NCBI GenBank assembly: GCA_001725415.1
Contig: MEGH01000023.1
Span: forward strand, 99,860 to 163,859
Length of the DNA: 64,000 nt
Direction of reading: 5' to 3'
From: Pseudonocardia sp. SCN 73-27
GTDB lineage: Bacteria; Actinomycetota; Actinomycetes; Mycobacteriales; Pseudonocardiaceae
Below the pieces are notes generated by a model. The model saw nothing but the letters and a program-made list of their open reading frames with translations, had not been told where the DNA came from and did no database searches. Below are positions 53,755 to 63,746 of the stretch, piece after piece. How positions within the stretch are numbered: the stretch's first letter is position 1; the number at the start of each line of letters is the position of its first letter. A program made the position numbers and the translations under genes.

Positions 53755-54324
53755 GTGTTGCGGAGATCGACGCTCGTGCTGGTCGCGGTGGTACTGACGG
53801 TCCCCGTCGCGCCGTCGGCGTCGGCCGCCGTGAAGCCGCCGGTGGCCGGGACGCTGCCCGCCGCGGCACGGCGCGTCGAGGCGGAGCCGGAGACCGCCCG
53901 GTACGGCTGGCCGCTGCGGCCGGTCCCCCGGATCGCCGAACGGTTCCGGGCACCGTCGGAGCGGTGGGCGGCCGGGCACCGCGGCGCCGACCTCGTCGGT
54001 GCCCCCGGGCAGGAGGTGCTCGTGGCCCGCGACGGTGTCGTCGCCTTCGCCGGGCCCGTCGCCGGCCGCGGCGTCGTCTCCGTCCTGCACCCGGACGGAC
54101 TGCGCACCACCTACGAGCCCGTCACGGCGACGGTCGCGGTCGGTGACGTCGTCGCCCGCGGCGCGGTACTGGGAGCGCTCGAACCCGGCCATGCCGGCTG
54201 CCCTGCCGCGGCGTGCCTGCACTGGGGCGTGCGCCGGGGCGAGGCCGACTACCTCGACCCGCTCGTCCTGGTCGGCCCCGGCCAGGTCCGACTGCTCCCC
54301 GCCCCACCCCGGTGGCCGTGGTGA
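53755..54324 (+). CDS. Secreted M23 (LytM-like) peptidase-fold protein
   Basis: A 189-residue exported M23 family protein. The signal peptide STLVLVAVVLTVPVAPSASA spans about residues 5-24. The domain has WPLRPVPRIAERFRAPSERWAAGHRGADL (HxxxD zinc ligands), APGQEVLVARDGVVAFAGPVAGRGVVSV and ACLHWGVRRGEADYLDPL (HxH region, here LHWG). Family members cut or bind peptidoglycan. Same position as Rv2891. The GTG start is chosen by the signal peptide; no strong ribosome site is visible. Confidence 0.9.
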   Translation: MLRRSTLVLVAVVLTVPVAPSASAAVKPPVAGTLPAAARRVEAEPETARYGWPLRPVPRIAERFRAPSERWAAGHRGADLVGAPGQEVLVARDGVVAFAGPVAGRGVVSVLHPDGLRTTYEPVTATVAVGDVVARGAVLGALEPGHAGCPAAACLHWGVRRGEADYLDPLVLVGPGQVRLLPAPPRWPW

Positions 54325-54399
54325 GCTCGCCGACTCCGGCGACCGGCCGGCGGTGACCTCACGAGTTCAGTCGAGTTCGGCACGGGTTCGCGCAGGGGC

Positions 54400-54459
54400 A
54401 CGCGCGCAGCGGGGCGGGTACGCGCGCAGCGGGGCGGGTACGCGCGCAGCGGGGCGGGT
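54400..54459. repeat. Three tandem copies of a 20-bp unit
   Basis: The unit acgcgcgcagcggggcgggt occurs three times in exact tandem (54400-54419, 54420-54439, 54440-54459), followed by a partial acgcggtgggg. It lies between the 3' ends of the M23 gene and the sigma factor gene, so it is in a convergent intergenic spacer. Copy number may vary between strains. Confidence 0.85.
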
Positions 54460-54473
54460 ACGCGGTGGGGTGG

Positions 54474-55406
54474 TCAGCCCGCGACGGCCTCGTCCAGCCG
54501 GCCGCGCAGCCGCCCCACGAGACGCCCGTGCAGCTGGCACACCCGCGACTCGGTCACCCCGAGCAGAGCACCGATCTCGGCGAGCGTGCGGTTCTCGACG
54601 TAGTACAGCTGCACGACGAGCCGGTCCCGCTCCCCCAGCCCGAGGACGGCGTCGGCGAGCTCCCGGTAGGTCTCGCGCAGTGCGAAGGCCGCGGCGGGAT
54701 CGGGGGCGACGTCGTCGACGACCTCCTCGACCACAGTGCCGGACCGGCGCTCCTGCAACGCCTCGACGCTGACGAGGCGGCGGTGCTGGGACAGGCGCAG
54801 CAGGTCGCGCGTCGGGATGCCCAGCTCGGCGGCGAGCTCGGCGTTGCCCGGCGACCGGCCCAGCCTGCGCTCCAGCCGCTCACGGGCGCGGTCGATCTCC
54901 CGCAGCCGGGTCCGGACGGTGCGCGGAACCCAGTCCTGGGCCCGCAGCTCGTCGAGCATCGCCCCGCGGATCCGTTGAGCCGCATAGCTCTCGAAGCGGA
55001 TGCCGCGGCTGGGGTCGTAGCGGGTGATGGCGTCGAGCAGGCCGAACACGCCGGCCTGGACGAGGTCGGCGGCGTCGACGCTGGCGGGCAGCCCGACCGC
55101 GGTGCGGGCGGCGACACCCCGCACGAGCGGGGCGTAGTGCGCGACCAGGAGGTCGCGGACGGCGCGGTCGCGCCGGCCGCCGCGGCAGGCCCACAGCTGC
55201 GCGACGGCATCGGCGTCGTCCCCGGCCTGGTCCCCGACGTCGTCTCCGGCGTCGTCCCGGTCGTCCCCTGCGTCGGGCAGCTCGTCGATCACGACCGACA
55301 ACGCGGGTTCGACGACCGGGCCGCCCGCCGCGGACAGCTCTGCGGCAGCGGGCACGACTGCCTCGATCGTCCGGTTCAGGACCTCGGTACCCGGTTCGTG
55401 ACCCAT
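54474..55406 (-). CDS. FliA/WhiG-family RNA polymerase sigma factor
   Basis: A 310-residue sigma-70 family factor of the WhiG/FliA type. An acidic, low-complexity N-terminal extension (about 1-65, rich in Asp/Ala) precedes region 2 (ADLVQAGVFGLLDAITRYDPSRGIRFESYAAQRIRGAMLDELR), region 3 (ERLERRLGRSPGNAELAAELG) and region 4 (LAEIGALLGVTESRVCQLHGRLVGRLR). In sporulating actinobacteria WhiG controls aerial development; the role here is inferred. It follows xerC by 176 bases. ATG 55406 is taken as the first good start. Confidence 0.9.
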   Translation of the reverse strand: MGHEPGTEVLNRTIEAVVPAAAELSAAGGPVVEPALSVVIDELPDAGDDRDDAGDDVGDQAGDDADAVAQLWACRGGRRDRAVRDLLVAHYAPLVRGVAARTAVGLPASVDAADLVQAGVFGLLDAITRYDPSRGIRFESYAAQRIRGAMLDELRAQDWVPRTVRTRLREIDRARERLERRLGRSPGNAELAAELGIPTRDLLRLSQHRRLVSVEALQERRSGTVVEEVVDDVAPDPAAAFALRETYRELADAVLGLGERDRLVVQLYYVENRTLAEIGALLGVTESRVCQLHGRLVGRLRGRLDEAVAG

Positions 55407-55582
55407 CGGCGTGTCAACGCCACAGACCCCCGGATGGTCACGCAGCGCAGTCGGATCCAGGCGCGCAGGATCGGTTGCCGGTACGGGATCGGCGGGTGCG
55501 ACGACGTCGTCGCCCCGACGAGAGGGCCGAGACGAGCGCCGCGACCAGCTGGCTGACCTGCCGATTCTCCGTCAACAGTGGC

Positions 55583-56554
55583 TCAGGCCCTGGGGTGCGC
55601 CTGGTCATGGACCACCTTCAGTCTGTCGACCGTGACATGGGTGTAGAGCTGCGTGGTCGACAGCGTAGCGTGACCGAGCAGTTCCTGTACGTGACGAAGG
55701 TCCGCGCCGCCGTCGAGAAGGTGTGTGGCCGCGGCGTGGCGGAGCCCGTGGGGGCCGATGTCGGGGGCGCCCGGCACGGCAGCGACGGCGTCGTGGACGA
55801 CCTTCCGCGCGATCCGCGGGTCGAGCCGGCCCCCGCGGGCGCCGAGGAGCAGCGCGGGCGGGCTGTCGGGGCGGGCGAGCGCGGGGCGGCCGACGGCGAG
55901 CCAGCGCTCCAGGGCGCGCTCGGCGGGGACCCCGTGGACGACGATCCGCTCCTTGCCGCCCTTGCCCAGGACCCGCAGGGTGCGGCCGCCGGGGTCGAGG
56001 TCGTCGACATCGGCGCCGCAGACCTCCGACACCCGCACCCCCGTCGCGTAGAGCAGTTCGAGCAGGGCGAGGTCGCGCAGGGCAACCGGGTCCTCCTGGG
56101 CGGCCCCGGAACCGGCGGCGTCCATGAGCTCGGCCGCCTGGTCGGCACGCAGCACCGCGGGCAGGGTGCGCTGGGCGCGGGGCGAGTCGAGCCGGTCGCC
56201 GGGGTCGGTGGGGAGCCGGCCGGTGTGGTGCGCCCATCCGGTGAAGGTGCGGGCGGCGGCCGCCCGGCGGGCCAGGGTCGAGCGGCTTGCCCCGCCGGCG
56301 TGGGCGGCGGCCAGCCAGGCGCGCAGCAGCCCGAGGTCGAGCGCGGTGAGGTCGTCGCCGGGGAGGGTGTGCAGCAGGGACGCGACGTCGCCGCGGTAGG
56401 CGCGGACGGTGTGCCCGGAGCGGCCGCGTTCCCGGTCGAGGTGCACGACGAACGCCTCGAGGTGGGCGCCGAGGCGTTCGGGCAGGTCGGCAGGTGTGTC
56501 CGGGCGGTCGGAGCGGCGCGTGCCCATCGGGCCACGGTCATCCGCACCGGCCAT
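55583..56554 (-). CDS. xerC: Tyrosine recombinase XerC
   Basis: XerC resolves chromosome dimers at dif with XerD. The 323-residue protein has an N-terminal SAM-like core-binding domain (about 30-115) and the catalytic domain with [10 protein letters not shown] (Arg), [12 protein letters not shown] (Lys), [27 protein letters not shown] (His-Arg-His) and TQLYTHV (Tyr nucleophile). ATG 56554 or 56527 are both possible; neither has a strong ribosome site. It follows dprA by 25 bases, as in Rv2894c-Rv2896c. A chromosomal Xer, not a phage integrase. Confidence 0.93.
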   Translation of the reverse strand: MAGADDRGPMGTRRSDRPDTPADLPERLGAHLEAFVVHLDRERGRSGHTVRAYRGDVASLLHTLPGDDLTALDLGLLRAWLAAAHAGGASRSTLARRAAAARTFTGWAHHTGRLPTDPGDRLDSPRAQRTLPAVLRADQAAELMDAAGSGAAQEDPVALRDLALLELLYATGVRVSEVCGADVDDLDPGGRTLRVLGKGGKERIVVHGVPAERALERWLAVGRPALARPDSPPALLLGARGGRLDPRIARKVVHDAVAAVPGAPDIGPHGLRHAAATHLLDGGADLRHVQELLGHATLSTTQLYTHVTVDRLKVVHDQAHPRA

Positions 56555-56579
56555 CGGGTCAAGCGCGCCACGCCCACCC

Positions 56580-57713
56580 TCATCGGGACGGCAGCGATCG
56601 TTGCCACAGCCCGTCGCGGTACTCGGCCATGCCGAGCCGCTCGAGGTCGAGCAGCCCGGTGCGGACGGTGTCCAGCGGCAGCCCGGCCTCCATTGCGAGC
56701 CAGCGCGCGTCGCGGGCGGCGCGGCTGGGCAGGGCGTCGTGAACGGCGGCCTGGTCGGGATCGAGGCGGTCGGTCGGGCGGGTCGGCCGGCCGGGTTCGG
56801 CGGCCAGGTCGACACCCAGCCTGCCGACGGCCTCGAGCACCTCCTCGGGCCGCGTCACGAGCAGCGCCCCGTTGCGGACGAGCTCGTGGCAGCCGGCGGA
56901 CGTGCCCGACGTGACCGGGCCGGGCACGGCCATGAGGATGCGGCCGAGGGCACGGGCGTCGGCGGCGGTGCGCTGGGCGCCGCTGCGCAGCCCCGCCTCG
57001 ACGACGACGGTCCCGGCGCCGATGCCCGCGATGAGCCGGTTGCGGACGAGGAAGCGATGCCGCGCGGGCACGGCGCCGGGCGGGTACTCGCTGACGACGA
57101 GCCCGGTGGCGGCGACGCGGTCGAGCAGCTCGGTGTGCGCGGCCGGGTAGGCGCGGTCGATCCCGCAGGCCAGGACCGCCAGCGTGGGCCCCTCGGAGGC
57201 GAGGGACCCGCGGTGGGCGGCGGCATCGATCCCGAACGCCGCCCCGGACACGACGGTCGCCCCGGCCGCGGCGAGCCCGCCGGCCATGTCGCTCGCGATG
57301 TGCACGCCATAGCCCGTGGCCGCGCGGGCGCCGACGATCGCGACCGCTCGTTCAGCAACCTCACCGAGACGCAGCGGGCCCTTGACCCACAGCGCGAGGG
57401 GCGCGCCGAGCTCACGGGTGCCGGCCGCGGGGTAGGCGGCGAAGGCCCAGCGCGGCCAGTCGGCGTCCTCGGGGACGAGCAGCCGCGCCCCGACGGCGGC
57501 GGCCGCCTCGAGGTCGGCGTCGACCCGGTCGACGGTGCGACGGGCACCGGTCGCGGACCGCACGACGTCGGGCACCGCGCCGCGGCGGATCCGTTCCGCC
57601 GCCTCGACGGGCCCGAGGCGGTCGACGTACGCCGCGAGCGCCGCGGCCGGGGGCTCGGCGACACGTGACAGGTACGCCCGCGCACGGACGACCTCGGCGT
57701 CGGGCGCGCTCAT
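56580..57713 (-). CDS. dprA: DNA-processing protein DprA
   Basis: DprA binds single-stranded DNA and loads RecA during transformation. The 377 residues show an N-terminal helical region, the Rossmann-like DprA fold ([84 protein letters not shown]) and a C-terminal winged-helix-like end ([23 protein letters not shown]). ATG overlaps the yifB stop (ATGA). Natural transformation is not known for most relatives, so its duty may be repair. Confidence 0.95.
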   Translation of the reverse strand: MSAPDAEVVRARAYLSRVAEPPAAALAAYVDRLGPVEAAERIRRGAVPDVVRSATGARRTVDRVDADLEAAAAVGARLLVPEDADWPRWAFAAYPAAGTRELGAPLALWVKGPLRLGEVAERAVAIVGARAATGYGVHIASDMAGGLAAAGATVVSGAAFGIDAAAHRGSLASEGPTLAVLACGIDRAYPAAHTELLDRVAATGLVVSEYPPGAVPARHRFLVRNRLIAGIGAGTVVVEAGLRSGAQRTAADARALGRILMAVPGPVTSGTSAGCHELVRNGALLVTRPEEVLEAVGRLGVDLAAEPGRPTRPTDRLDPDQAAVHDALPSRAARDARWLAMEAGLPLDTVRTGLLDLERLGMAEYRDGLWQRSLPSR

Positions 57714-59218
57714 GCCGCCCGCCGGTCGCGGAAGTACAGCGCCGCCTCGACGGCCTCGCGGTCGGGCCGGTCGCGCCCTCCCAGGTCGGCGATGGTCCAG
57801 GAGACCCGGAGCGCACGGTCGGCGCCGCGGGCCGTGAGTTCTCCGGCCCGCAGACCGGCCTCCAAGGGCCGCAGGACCGCCGTGGGGAGCGCGAACCGGG
57901 ACCGCAGAACCGGGCCCGGGACCTCGGCGTTGGTGCGCCACCCGTGCGCCGACCATCGTTCGGTCGCCGCGGCGCGGGCGGCGAGCACACGTGCCCGCAC
58001 CGTCGCCGTGCTCTCGCCGGGCACGTCGCCGGTGAGCGCGGTGACCGGGTGCATCCAGGTGCGGAGGTCGACGCGGTCGAGCAGCGGGCCCGACAGCCTG
58101 CCGAGGTAGCGACGTCGCACCAACGAGGTGCAGATGCAGTCGCGGTCGTGCGCGGGGGCGCAGGGGCACGGGTTTGCGGCCAGGACGAGCTGGAACCGGG
58201 CCGGGTAGCTGACGGTGCCCTCCGCCCGGGAGATGCGTACCTCGCCCTCCTCGAGCGGCGTGCGCAGCGACTCGAGGAGCCTCGGCGCGAACTCGGCGCT
58301 CTCGTCCAGGAAGAGAATCCCGCGGTGCGCGAGCGAGACCGCGCCGGGACGGGCGATGCCGCTGCCACCGCCGACGAGCGCAGCCGTCGACGTCGAATGG
58401 TGCGGAGCCACGAACGGCGGCACGGTGCTCAGCGCGGTGCCCGCCGGCAGCCTGCCCGCGATCGAGCGGATCGCGGCGAGGGCGAGCGCCTCGTCGGCGG
58501 GGAGATCGGGCAGCAGCCCGACGATGCGCCGCGCGAGCATGGTCTTGCCGGTGCCGGGTGGCCCGACCATCAGCATGTGGTGCCCGCCGGCGGCCGCGAC
58601 CTCCAGGGCGTGCCGGGCGTCGGTCTGGCCGACGACGTCGGCGAGGTCCGGCTGGGCCTCGTGGGCCGCCTCCTCGACGGGCTCGGGCCGGTGCAGCGTG
58701 CGGCCGTCGATCAGGAAGTCGACTGCCTCGGCGAGCGTGGTGGCGCCGTGGACCTCCAGCCCGGTGACCAGCGCGGCCTCGGCCAGCGCCGCGACGGGCA
58801 CGACGACGCGGCGCATCCCGGCGGCCCGGGCGGCGAGCAGGCACGGCAGCACCCCGCGGACGGGCCGCAGCCGGCCGTCGAGGGCGAGCTCCCCGAGCAG
58901 GACGGTCCGGTAGAGCGCCTGCTGCGGCAAGGTACCGCCGGCAGCGAGGACCCCGCAGGCCAGGGCGAGGTCGAACCCCGAGCCGGTCTTGCGCAGCGTC
59001 GCAGGCGAGAGGGCGAGCACGATCCGCTCGTTGGGCCACGTGTGTCCGGAGTTGACCACGGCGGCGCGGACCCGGTCGCGCGACTCGTGCAGCGCCGCGT
59101 CGGGCAGACCGACCAGGTGGATCCCGGGGAGCCCGCCGCCGATGGCGGCCTCGATCTCGACGACCGTGCCGTCGACACCCTGCAGCGCGACCGACCAGGC
59201 CCGTGCCAGGCCGGCCAT
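57710..59218 (-). CDS. yifB: YifB/ComM Mg-chelatase-like ATPase
   Basis: A 502-residue AAA+ protein. ComM in Vibrio is a branch-migration helicase in transformation. N-terminal LonC-like part (IHLVGLPDAALHESRDRVRAAV), Walker A MVGPPGTGKTMLARR near 215-228, Walker B GILFLDESAEF, sensor RFQLVLAANPCPC and the Mg-chelatase C-terminal region (WRTNAEVPGPVLRSRF; ADRALRVSWTIADL). It overlaps dprA and yraN by four and one bases, respectively, so the block is coupled. The pairing with dprA hints at DNA uptake or repair. Confidence 0.95.
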   Translation of the reverse strand: MAGLARAWSVALQGVDGTVVEIEAAIGGGLPGIHLVGLPDAALHESRDRVRAAVVNSGHTWPNERIVLALSPATLRKTGSGFDLALACGVLAAGGTLPQQALYRTVLLGELALDGRLRPVRGVLPCLLAARAAGMRRVVVPVAALAEAALVTGLEVHGATTLAEAVDFLIDGRTLHRPEPVEEAAHEAQPDLADVVGQTDARHALEVAAAGGHHMLMVGPPGTGKTMLARRIVGLLPDLPADEALALAAIRSIAGRLPAGTALSTVPPFVAPHHSTSTAALVGGGSGIARPGAVSLAHRGILFLDESAEFAPRLLESLRTPLEEGEVRISRAEGTVSYPARFQLVLAANPCPCAPAHDRDCICTSLVRRRYLGRLSGPLLDRVDLRTWMHPVTALTGDVPGESTATVRARVLAARAAATERWSAHGWRTNAEVPGPVLRSRFALPTAVLRPLEAGLRAGELTARGADRALRVSWTIADLGGRDRPDREAVEAALYFRDRRAA

Positions 59219-59574
59219 CAGAACGCCTCGCGGTAGTGCTGGATCGTCGCGGGCCTGCCGGGTTCGAGCAGGACCGCGAGGACGTCGAACCGGATCGGGC
59301 ACCACTGCACCTGGTGCGCGACGAGCCACGCGTCGGTGATGCGGCGGATGCGGGCCACCTTGCGGGGCGTCACGGACTCGGCCGGCTCCCCGTACCCGGT
59401 GCCCGACCGGGTCTTGACCTCCGCGACGACGAGGACACCCGCGTCGGTCGCGACGATGTCGAGCTCGCCCGCGCGGCACCGCCAGTTGCGCGTGAGCACG
59501 ACCAGCCCCTGTTCTGCCAGGTACTGCGCCGCCACGTCCTCGCCGCGGCGACCCAGCACGTCCTTCGCTGCCAT
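59218..59574 (-). CDS. yraN: YraN family protein (UPF0102, nuclease-like)
   Basis: A 118-residue UPF0102 protein with the endonuclease-like core: LGRRGEDVAAQYLAEQG, VLTRNWRCRAGELDIVATDAGVLVVAEVKTR (E-x-D ... E-x-K layout) and RITDAWLVAHQ. It probably binds DNA, yet activity is unproven. Its TGA overlaps the yifB ATG by one base. ATG 59574 is chosen since the family begins with MAAKDVLGRRGE; it is the first gene of the yraN-yifB-dprA-xerC block. Counterpart Rv2898c. Confidence 0.93.
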   Translation of the reverse strand: MAAKDVLGRRGEDVAAQYLAEQGLVVLTRNWRCRAGELDIVATDAGVLVVAEVKTRSGTGYGEPAESVTPRKVARIRRITDAWLVAHQVQWCPIRFDVLAVLLEPGRPATIQHYREAF

Positions 59575-59809
59575 GCCGTCCACGATGGGCTGCGCGGCGG
59601 GCCCGTGGGCCCGATCCGGCCCGGCTGTGGACGGCCGGAGCCGCATGTGGACAACTCGCCCTCTTCCGTGCCGGAACATCCGCGAACTGTCGGTGCGGCC
59701 CCTACGCCGATCCGAGCGACATGGCGGATGTTCCGACGAGGGCCCGGGCGCACTCTCATGTCAGCGCCCCGGCCGCCAGGACCGGAGCAACCACCGAGAG
59801 GAAGCAGAG

Positions 59810-60301
59810 ATGTCCCCCGTCGAGATCGTGATCCTGGTTGCGATGATCGGATACGCCATCCACCGCCAGACCCGGCGTCACGAGGTCGTCGGCAGTGGCC
59901 GCTTCAAGCTGGCGATCATCTACGCCGTCGTCGGCCTGGTCGTCGGCGGTTTCTCCCGCCCCGACACCCCCGCCGAGTGGGGCCTGCTGGCCGCGAGCAT
60001 CGGGCTGAGCGTGGTCGTCGGCATCGCCCGTGGCCGGCTGACCCGCATGTGGGCCGAGGAGACGCCGGACGGCCACCGGGTCTGGAGCCAGGGCACCGCG
60101 TTGACGGTCGGGCTGTTCCTCGCGATGGTCGTCGGCAAGTTCGCACTGGGCACATACGCGTACTTCGCCCACGTCAGCGACGACGGTGGGTTCGGCGAGG
60201 TCCTGATCATGATCGCCGTGATGGTGGCGTTCCAGGCCGAGCTGATCTGGCGCCGCGGCCGCGAGCTGGGCGCCCGCGCCCGCCACACGGTCAACGCCTG
60301 A
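59810..60301 (+). CDS. CcdC-like/DUF1453-type membrane protein of unknown function
   Basis: A 163-residue integral membrane protein with four hydrophobic segments: VEIVILVAMIGYAIHRQTRR, FKLAIIYAVVGLVVGGFSRP, WGLLAASIGLSVVVGIARGR and ALTVGLFLAMVVGKFALGTYAYF, then VLIMIAVMVAFQAELIWRRGR. Its layout resembles CcdC-like proteins (SVVVGIARGR with TRMW after it), but the family call is tentative. ATG 59810 follows gagaggaag. It is divergent from yraN (235-base gap, no gene seen) and convergent with DUF2469. Confidence 0.75.
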   Translation: MSPVEIVILVAMIGYAIHRQTRRHEVVGSGRFKLAIIYAVVGLVVGGFSRPDTPAEWGLLAASIGLSVVVGIARGRLTRMWAEETPDGHRVWSQGTALTVGLFLAMVVGKFALGTYAYFAHVSDDGGFGEVLIMIAVMVAFQAELIWRRGRELGARARHTVNA

Positions 60302-60319
60302 CCGGGGACCGCGCATCCC

Positions 60320-60348
60320 GACCCCGTCGTCTGAGAGACGGCGGGGTC
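60320..60348. terminator. Bidirectional hairpin between convergent genes
   Basis: Arms gaccccgtcgtc (60320-60331) and gacggcggggtc (60337-60348) pair over 12 bp with one T-G pair and a 5-nt loop. It lies between the stops of the membrane protein (60301) and DUF2469 (60357) genes, so it can end both transcripts. Confidence 0.6.
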
Positions 60349-60356
60349 GACCGCTG

Positions 60357-60680
60357 TCAGGAGCCGAACGGCCCGTCGTCGGGCAGTCGCAGGTCGGGCT
60401 TGTCGAGCTCCTCGATGTTGACGTCCTTGAACGTCAACACGCGCACGTTCTTCACGAACCGCGCCGGCCGGTACATGTCCCACACCCAGGCGTCGGACAT
60501 CCGGACCTCGAAGTAGATCTCGCCGTCGGCGTTGCGAGGCGCGACGTCGACCGAGTTGGCGAGGTAGAAGCGGCGCTCGGTCTCCACGACGTAGGAGAAC
60601 TGGGCGACGATGTCGCGGTACTCCTTGTAGAGGGTGAGCTCCATCTCGGTCTCGTACTTCTCGAGATCCTCGGCGCTCAC
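60357..60680 (-). CDS. DUF2469 family protein
   Basis: A 107-residue actinobacterial DUF2469 protein ([42 protein letters not shown]... [34 protein letters not shown]). The family is highly conserved yet of unknown function; counterpart Rv2901c. GTG 60680 overlaps the rnhB stop, so translation is coupled to RNase HII. Confidence 0.95.
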   Translation of the reverse strand: MSAEDLEKYETEMELTLYKEYRDIVAQFSYVVETERRFYLANSVDVAPRNADGEIYFEVRMSDAWVWDMYRPARFVKNVRVLTFKDVNIEELDKPDLRLPDDGPFGS

Positions 60681-61471
60681 GACCCGACTCCTCCCCCGGC
60701 GGCCATCACCGGATGTCCCGATGACGTTCCGGACCCATTGTGGACCAGCACCCGTTCGGCCCCTGCAGCGGCGGCCGCTCCGGCGACGTTCACGAACGAG
60801 AAGCGGTGTTCGGCGCAGGGTCCGTGCGCGGTGAGCGCGGCGTCGTGCACCGGGGTGCAGTAGCCCTTGTGCAGGGCGAACCCGTACTCCGGGAGCGTCT
60901 CGTCGAGCTCGATCATGATCCGGTCCCTGGTCACCTTCGCGAGGACCGACGCCGCCGCGACGCACGCCGCGACGAGATCACCCTTCGGTACCGCGAGGGC
61001 GGGCGCGCCGAACCCGCGGACGGGGAAGCCGTCGGTGAGGACGTAGCCGGGGCGCTGCGACAGTCCGGCCACCGCCCGGCGCATCCCCTCGATGTTGGCG
61101 ACGTGCACGCCCCGGCGGTCGACCTCCGCGGGCGGGATGACGACGATGCAGTGGTCGGCGGCGCGCCGGGTGATGAGCGCGAAGAAGTCCTCGCGCACCG
61201 AGGCCGTGAGCAGCTTCGAGTCGGTGAGGCCCTCGAAGCGGGCGGCGTCTGCGGGGCGCAGCACGCACGCGGCGACGACGAGCGGTCCCGCACACGCGCC
61301 GCGGCCGGCCTCGTCGACGCCGGCGACGGGCCCGAGGCCGTGCCGCTGCAGGGTTGCCTGCAACGTCCAGGTGCCCGCGGAGCGGCGCACGATCGCGCGT
61401 TCGGGACGCCAGCCGTCGGCCGTCAGTGACTGCGGGACGTATCGGCGGCGTCGGCGGAGGGGGGCCGCCAC
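60677..61471 (-). CDS. rnhB: Ribonuclease HII
   Basis: RNase HII removes ribonucleotides from DNA. The 264-residue protein has [15 protein letters not shown] near 50-65 (catalytic Asp-Glu), the LTDSKLLTA motif, [13 protein letters not shown] near 178-190 and [17 protein letters not shown] near 207-223 (catalytic Asp). An about 35-residue basic N-terminal extension and an Ala/Gly tail are present. GTG 61471 is immediately after lepB (stop at 61473). Matches Rv2902c. Confidence 0.95.
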   Translation of the reverse strand: MAAPLRRRRRYVPQSLTADGWRPERAIVRRSAGTWTLQATLQRHGLGPVAGVDEAGRGACAGPLVVAACVLRPADAARFEGLTDSKLLTASVREDFFALITRRAADHCIVVIPPAEVDRRGVHVANIEGMRRAVAGLSQRPGYVLTDGFPVRGFGAPALAVPKGDLVAACVAAASVLAKVTRDRIMIELDETLPEYGFALHKGYCTPVHDAALTAHGPCAEHRFSFVNVAGAAAAAGAERVLVHNGSGTSSGHPVMAAGGGVGS

Positions 61472-61472
61472 G

Positions 61473-63176
61473 TCAGCGACGCCGCGGCCGTGTCAGGCGG
61501 CGTCGGGGCGACGGCAGGAAGTCGTCGAGGTCGTCGACGCCGGAGAACCGGGAGCGCCGGCTGCGGCCCACCGCGAGCGGCAACGTGCCGAGCAGGCCGA
61601 GCGCGAGCGGTGCGCTGTCCGGACCGCCCATGCCGACGGGTTCGGGCGACTGCGGGTCGGGCGCGTGGATGATGCCGAACCGGTCGAACGGCAGGACCTT
61701 GAGCCGCGCCTTGCCGATGACGTTCTCCACCGGGACGGGGCCGTGGCCCGCGGCGCGGGAGTCGGACGAGTTGTTGCGGCTGTCGCCCATCATCCAGAGC
61801 TCGCCCTGCGGCACCGTGACCGGCCCGAACGGCACCTGACGTGCAGGTCCGGCCTCGGGCAGGTAGTAGATGTAGGGCTCGTCGAGCGGTTTGCCGTTGA
61901 CCATGACGCGGTTGCGGGAGTCGCAGCACGCGACCGTCTGCCCGCCGACGGCGATGACGCGCTTGACGAAGTCCTTCTCGTCGGGCGGGGCGAGGCCGAT
62001 CAGGGAGCCGACCTGCTGCAGCCCGCGGGCGAGCGCGCTGCTGGGCACGCTGACCTGCTCGGTGCCCCAGCTGTCGGGGCCCCGGAACACGACGACGTCG
62101 CCGGGCGTGGGGTCGGAGAACCGGTAGGTGATCTTGTCGACGAGCACGCGGTCGTTGTTGCAGCCGGTGCAGCCGTGCAGCGTCTGCTCCATCGAGCCGG
62201 ACGGGATGACGTAGACCTTGGCCAGGAACGTCTGGATCAGGAACGTCAGCAGGAGCGCGACGACGATGAGGAGCGGGAGCTCCTTCCAGAACGACGTCTT
62301 GCGACGACGCCCCGACTTCTGCTTGCGGTCGCCGGGCTTGGTGTCGGCGGAGTACGACGATGCGGGCCGCCCCTCGGGGGACTCCCCGGCGCGCCTGCGA
62401 TGGCGTCCGGGGACGGCTCCGGTCTCGAGGCTGTCGGACACGCCGTCGCGGGAGTCGGACGCGTCGCGGACGCGCCGCTCACGGGGGGGACGCTGCTCGC
62501 GGGCCGGGCGCTGCGGCCGGTCGTCGCGCGCAGGCTCGTCGCGGGTGGGCCGGCCGAGGTCGACGGTCTCGTCGAGTGCGGGGTCGCCGCCGGGCCGTGC
62601 GAGGACGTCGTCAGGGACGGCGCGATCGCGCGCGGGGGCACGGCCGACCGGACGATCGCCCTGGCCGTTGCGGCGCGGGTCGCCAGGCGGCTGCCTGCGG
62701 GAGCCGCCGGGCGGCGGGCTCACGGGACGCTGCGGCATCGTGCGGTCGCGGTCGTCGCCGGCAGAGGCGTCGACGCCGCGCGGCTCGGCACCACGGGGGT
62801 CGGCACCACGGGGATCGGCATCGCGCGGGTCGTACGCGGGGCCGCGGCGCGCCTGGGCGCGGCCGTCGTACCCCTGAGGAGGCCGACCCGGACCTGCGTC
62901 CGGACGGCCGTTCCCGTTGCGGTCGTACCCGCCGTTGCGCCCGTGCCGGGGCGCAGCCTCGGGGGCCCATCCGTCGGGGCCAGGACCGTGCGCCTGCCGT
63001 GGGGCGTGGCGACCCGGTCCACCCGCGTCACCGGCGACGGGACCACCGTCCGGCGCCCAACGCTCGTCGGCGGGCACTCGGCCGTCACCGGGAGGAGGGG
63101 GCGGCGGGTTCGCCGGTCCGTACCGACGGGGTTGGGCCCGCCGGTCGTCGGGGAGCTCGGGAAGCGCCACGCCCAC
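61473..63176 (-). CDS. lepB: Signal peptidase I with long disordered N-terminus
   Basis: LepB cuts signal peptides of Sec and Tat cargo. Residues about 1-285 are Arg/Asp/Pro/Gly-rich and disordered, with [14 protein letters not shown] repeats. Then come one membrane helix ([19 protein letters not shown]) and the serine protease domain: [13 protein letters not shown] (nucleophile Ser), [23 protein letters not shown] (general-base Lys) and [21 protein letters not shown]. 567 residues is far above the usual about 290, because of the extension. A downstream start near the helix cannot be excluded. Matches Rv2903c. Confidence 0.93.
   Translation of the reverse strand: MGVALPELPDDRRAQPRRYGPANPPPPPPGDGRVPADERWAPDGGPVAGDAGGPGRHAPRQAHGPGPDGWAPEAAPRHGRNGGYDRNGNGRPDAGPGRPPQGYDGRAQARRGPAYDPRDADPRGADPRGAEPRGVDASAGDDRDRTMPQRPVSPPPGGSRRQPPGDPRRNGQGDRPVGRAPARDRAVPDDVLARPGGDPALDETVDLGRPTRDEPARDDRPQRPAREQRPPRERRVRDASDSRDGVSDSLETGAVPGRHRRRAGESPEGRPASSYSADTKPGDRKQKSGRRRKTSFWKELPLLIVVALLLTFLIQTFLAKVYVIPSGSMEQTLHGCTGCNNDRVLVDKITYRFSDPTPGDVVVFRGPDSWGTEQVSVPSSALARGLQQVGSLIGLAPPDEKDFVKRVIAVGGQTVACCDSRNRVMVNGKPLDEPYIYYLPEAGPARQVPFGPVTVPQGELWMMGDSRNNSSDSRAAGHGPVPVENVIGKARLKVLPFDRFGIIHAPDPQSPEPVGMGGPDSAPLALGLLGTLPLAVGRSRRSRFSGVDDLDDFLPSPRRRLTRPRRR
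62770..62829. repeat. 15-bp tandem repeats inside lepB
   Basis: Units tcggcaccacggggg (62785-62799), tcggcaccacgggga (62800-62814) and tcggcatcgcgcggg (62815-62829), with a diverged one before them, encode repeated DPRGA residues on the minus strand. Length may vary between strains without changing frame. Confidence 0.75.
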
Positions 63177-63234
63177 GAGGCTACGTCACCGCCTGATCAC
63201 CTGAGGGTGAGGTCGTGTCCACCGCCGGGTGAGC

Positions 63235-63594
63235 TCACGACGCGTTCGGGGTCTCCCGCTTCTCCTTGATCTTGGCGGCCTTGCCGCGAAGATCACGGAG
63301 GTAGTACAGCTTCGCCCGGCGGACATCACCTCGGGTGAAGACCTCGATGCGGTCGATGTTCGGCGAGTGCACCGGGAAGGTGCGCTCGACACCGACACCG
63401 AAGGAGACCTTGCGAACGGTGAAGGTCTCGCGGGCGCCCTCGCCGTGACGGCGGATGACGACACCCTGGAAGAGCTGCACACGCGAGCGCGTGCCCTCGA
63501 TGACCTTCACGTGCACCTTGAGCGTGTCGCCCGGCCGGAAGGCGGGGATGTCGGAACGCAGGTTCTGTGCGTCCAGTTCGTCAAGGGTGTTCAT
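63235..63594 (-). CDS. rplS: 50S ribosomal protein L19
   Basis: L19 sits at the 30S-50S interface. The 119-residue protein is complete: [51 protein letters not shown] and [46 protein letters not shown] 63594 is at the conserved N-terminus. It lies between trmD (152 bases upstream) and lepB, the classical order. Confidence 0.97.
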   Translation of the reverse strand: MNTLDELDAQNLRSDIPAFRPGDTLKVHVKVIEGTRSRVQLFQGVVIRRHGEGARETFTVRKVSFGVGVERTFPVHSPNIDRIEVFTRGDVRRAKLYYLRDLRGKAAKIKEKRETPNAS

Positions 63595-63670
63595 CGCGCA
63601 GGTCCGTCCTCGTCTGATTGCGGTCATGCAGGGGCGCCGCTCCACGCGACTGGGCTTGGCGCCGGGGCTG

Positions 63671-63690
63671 TCCCGACGCACCTGTCGGGA
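63671..63690 (-). promoter_or_regulatory. Hairpin in the trmD-rplS spacer
   Basis: Arms tcccgac and gtcggga pair over 7 bp around gcacct in the 152-base gap before rplS. It may be part of an L19 leader or a weak terminator after trmD; no known L19 leader consensus was recognised. Confidence 0.3.
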
Positions 63691-63746
63691 GCTGGCAACT
63701 CATCCATAGTGCCAGACGCCCTCCGCGGCGGTGACACCGGTGGCCG

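Noticed and set aside
55583-56554. Phage-type integrase
   Set aside because: It lies in the conserved dprA-xerC-whiG order, with XerC-like catalytic motifs and no att sites or phage genes nearby.
56580-59574. A DNA-uptake island
   Set aside because: dprA, yifB and yraN are core neighbours in most actinobacteria; no comEC, comEA or pilus genes are in the window.
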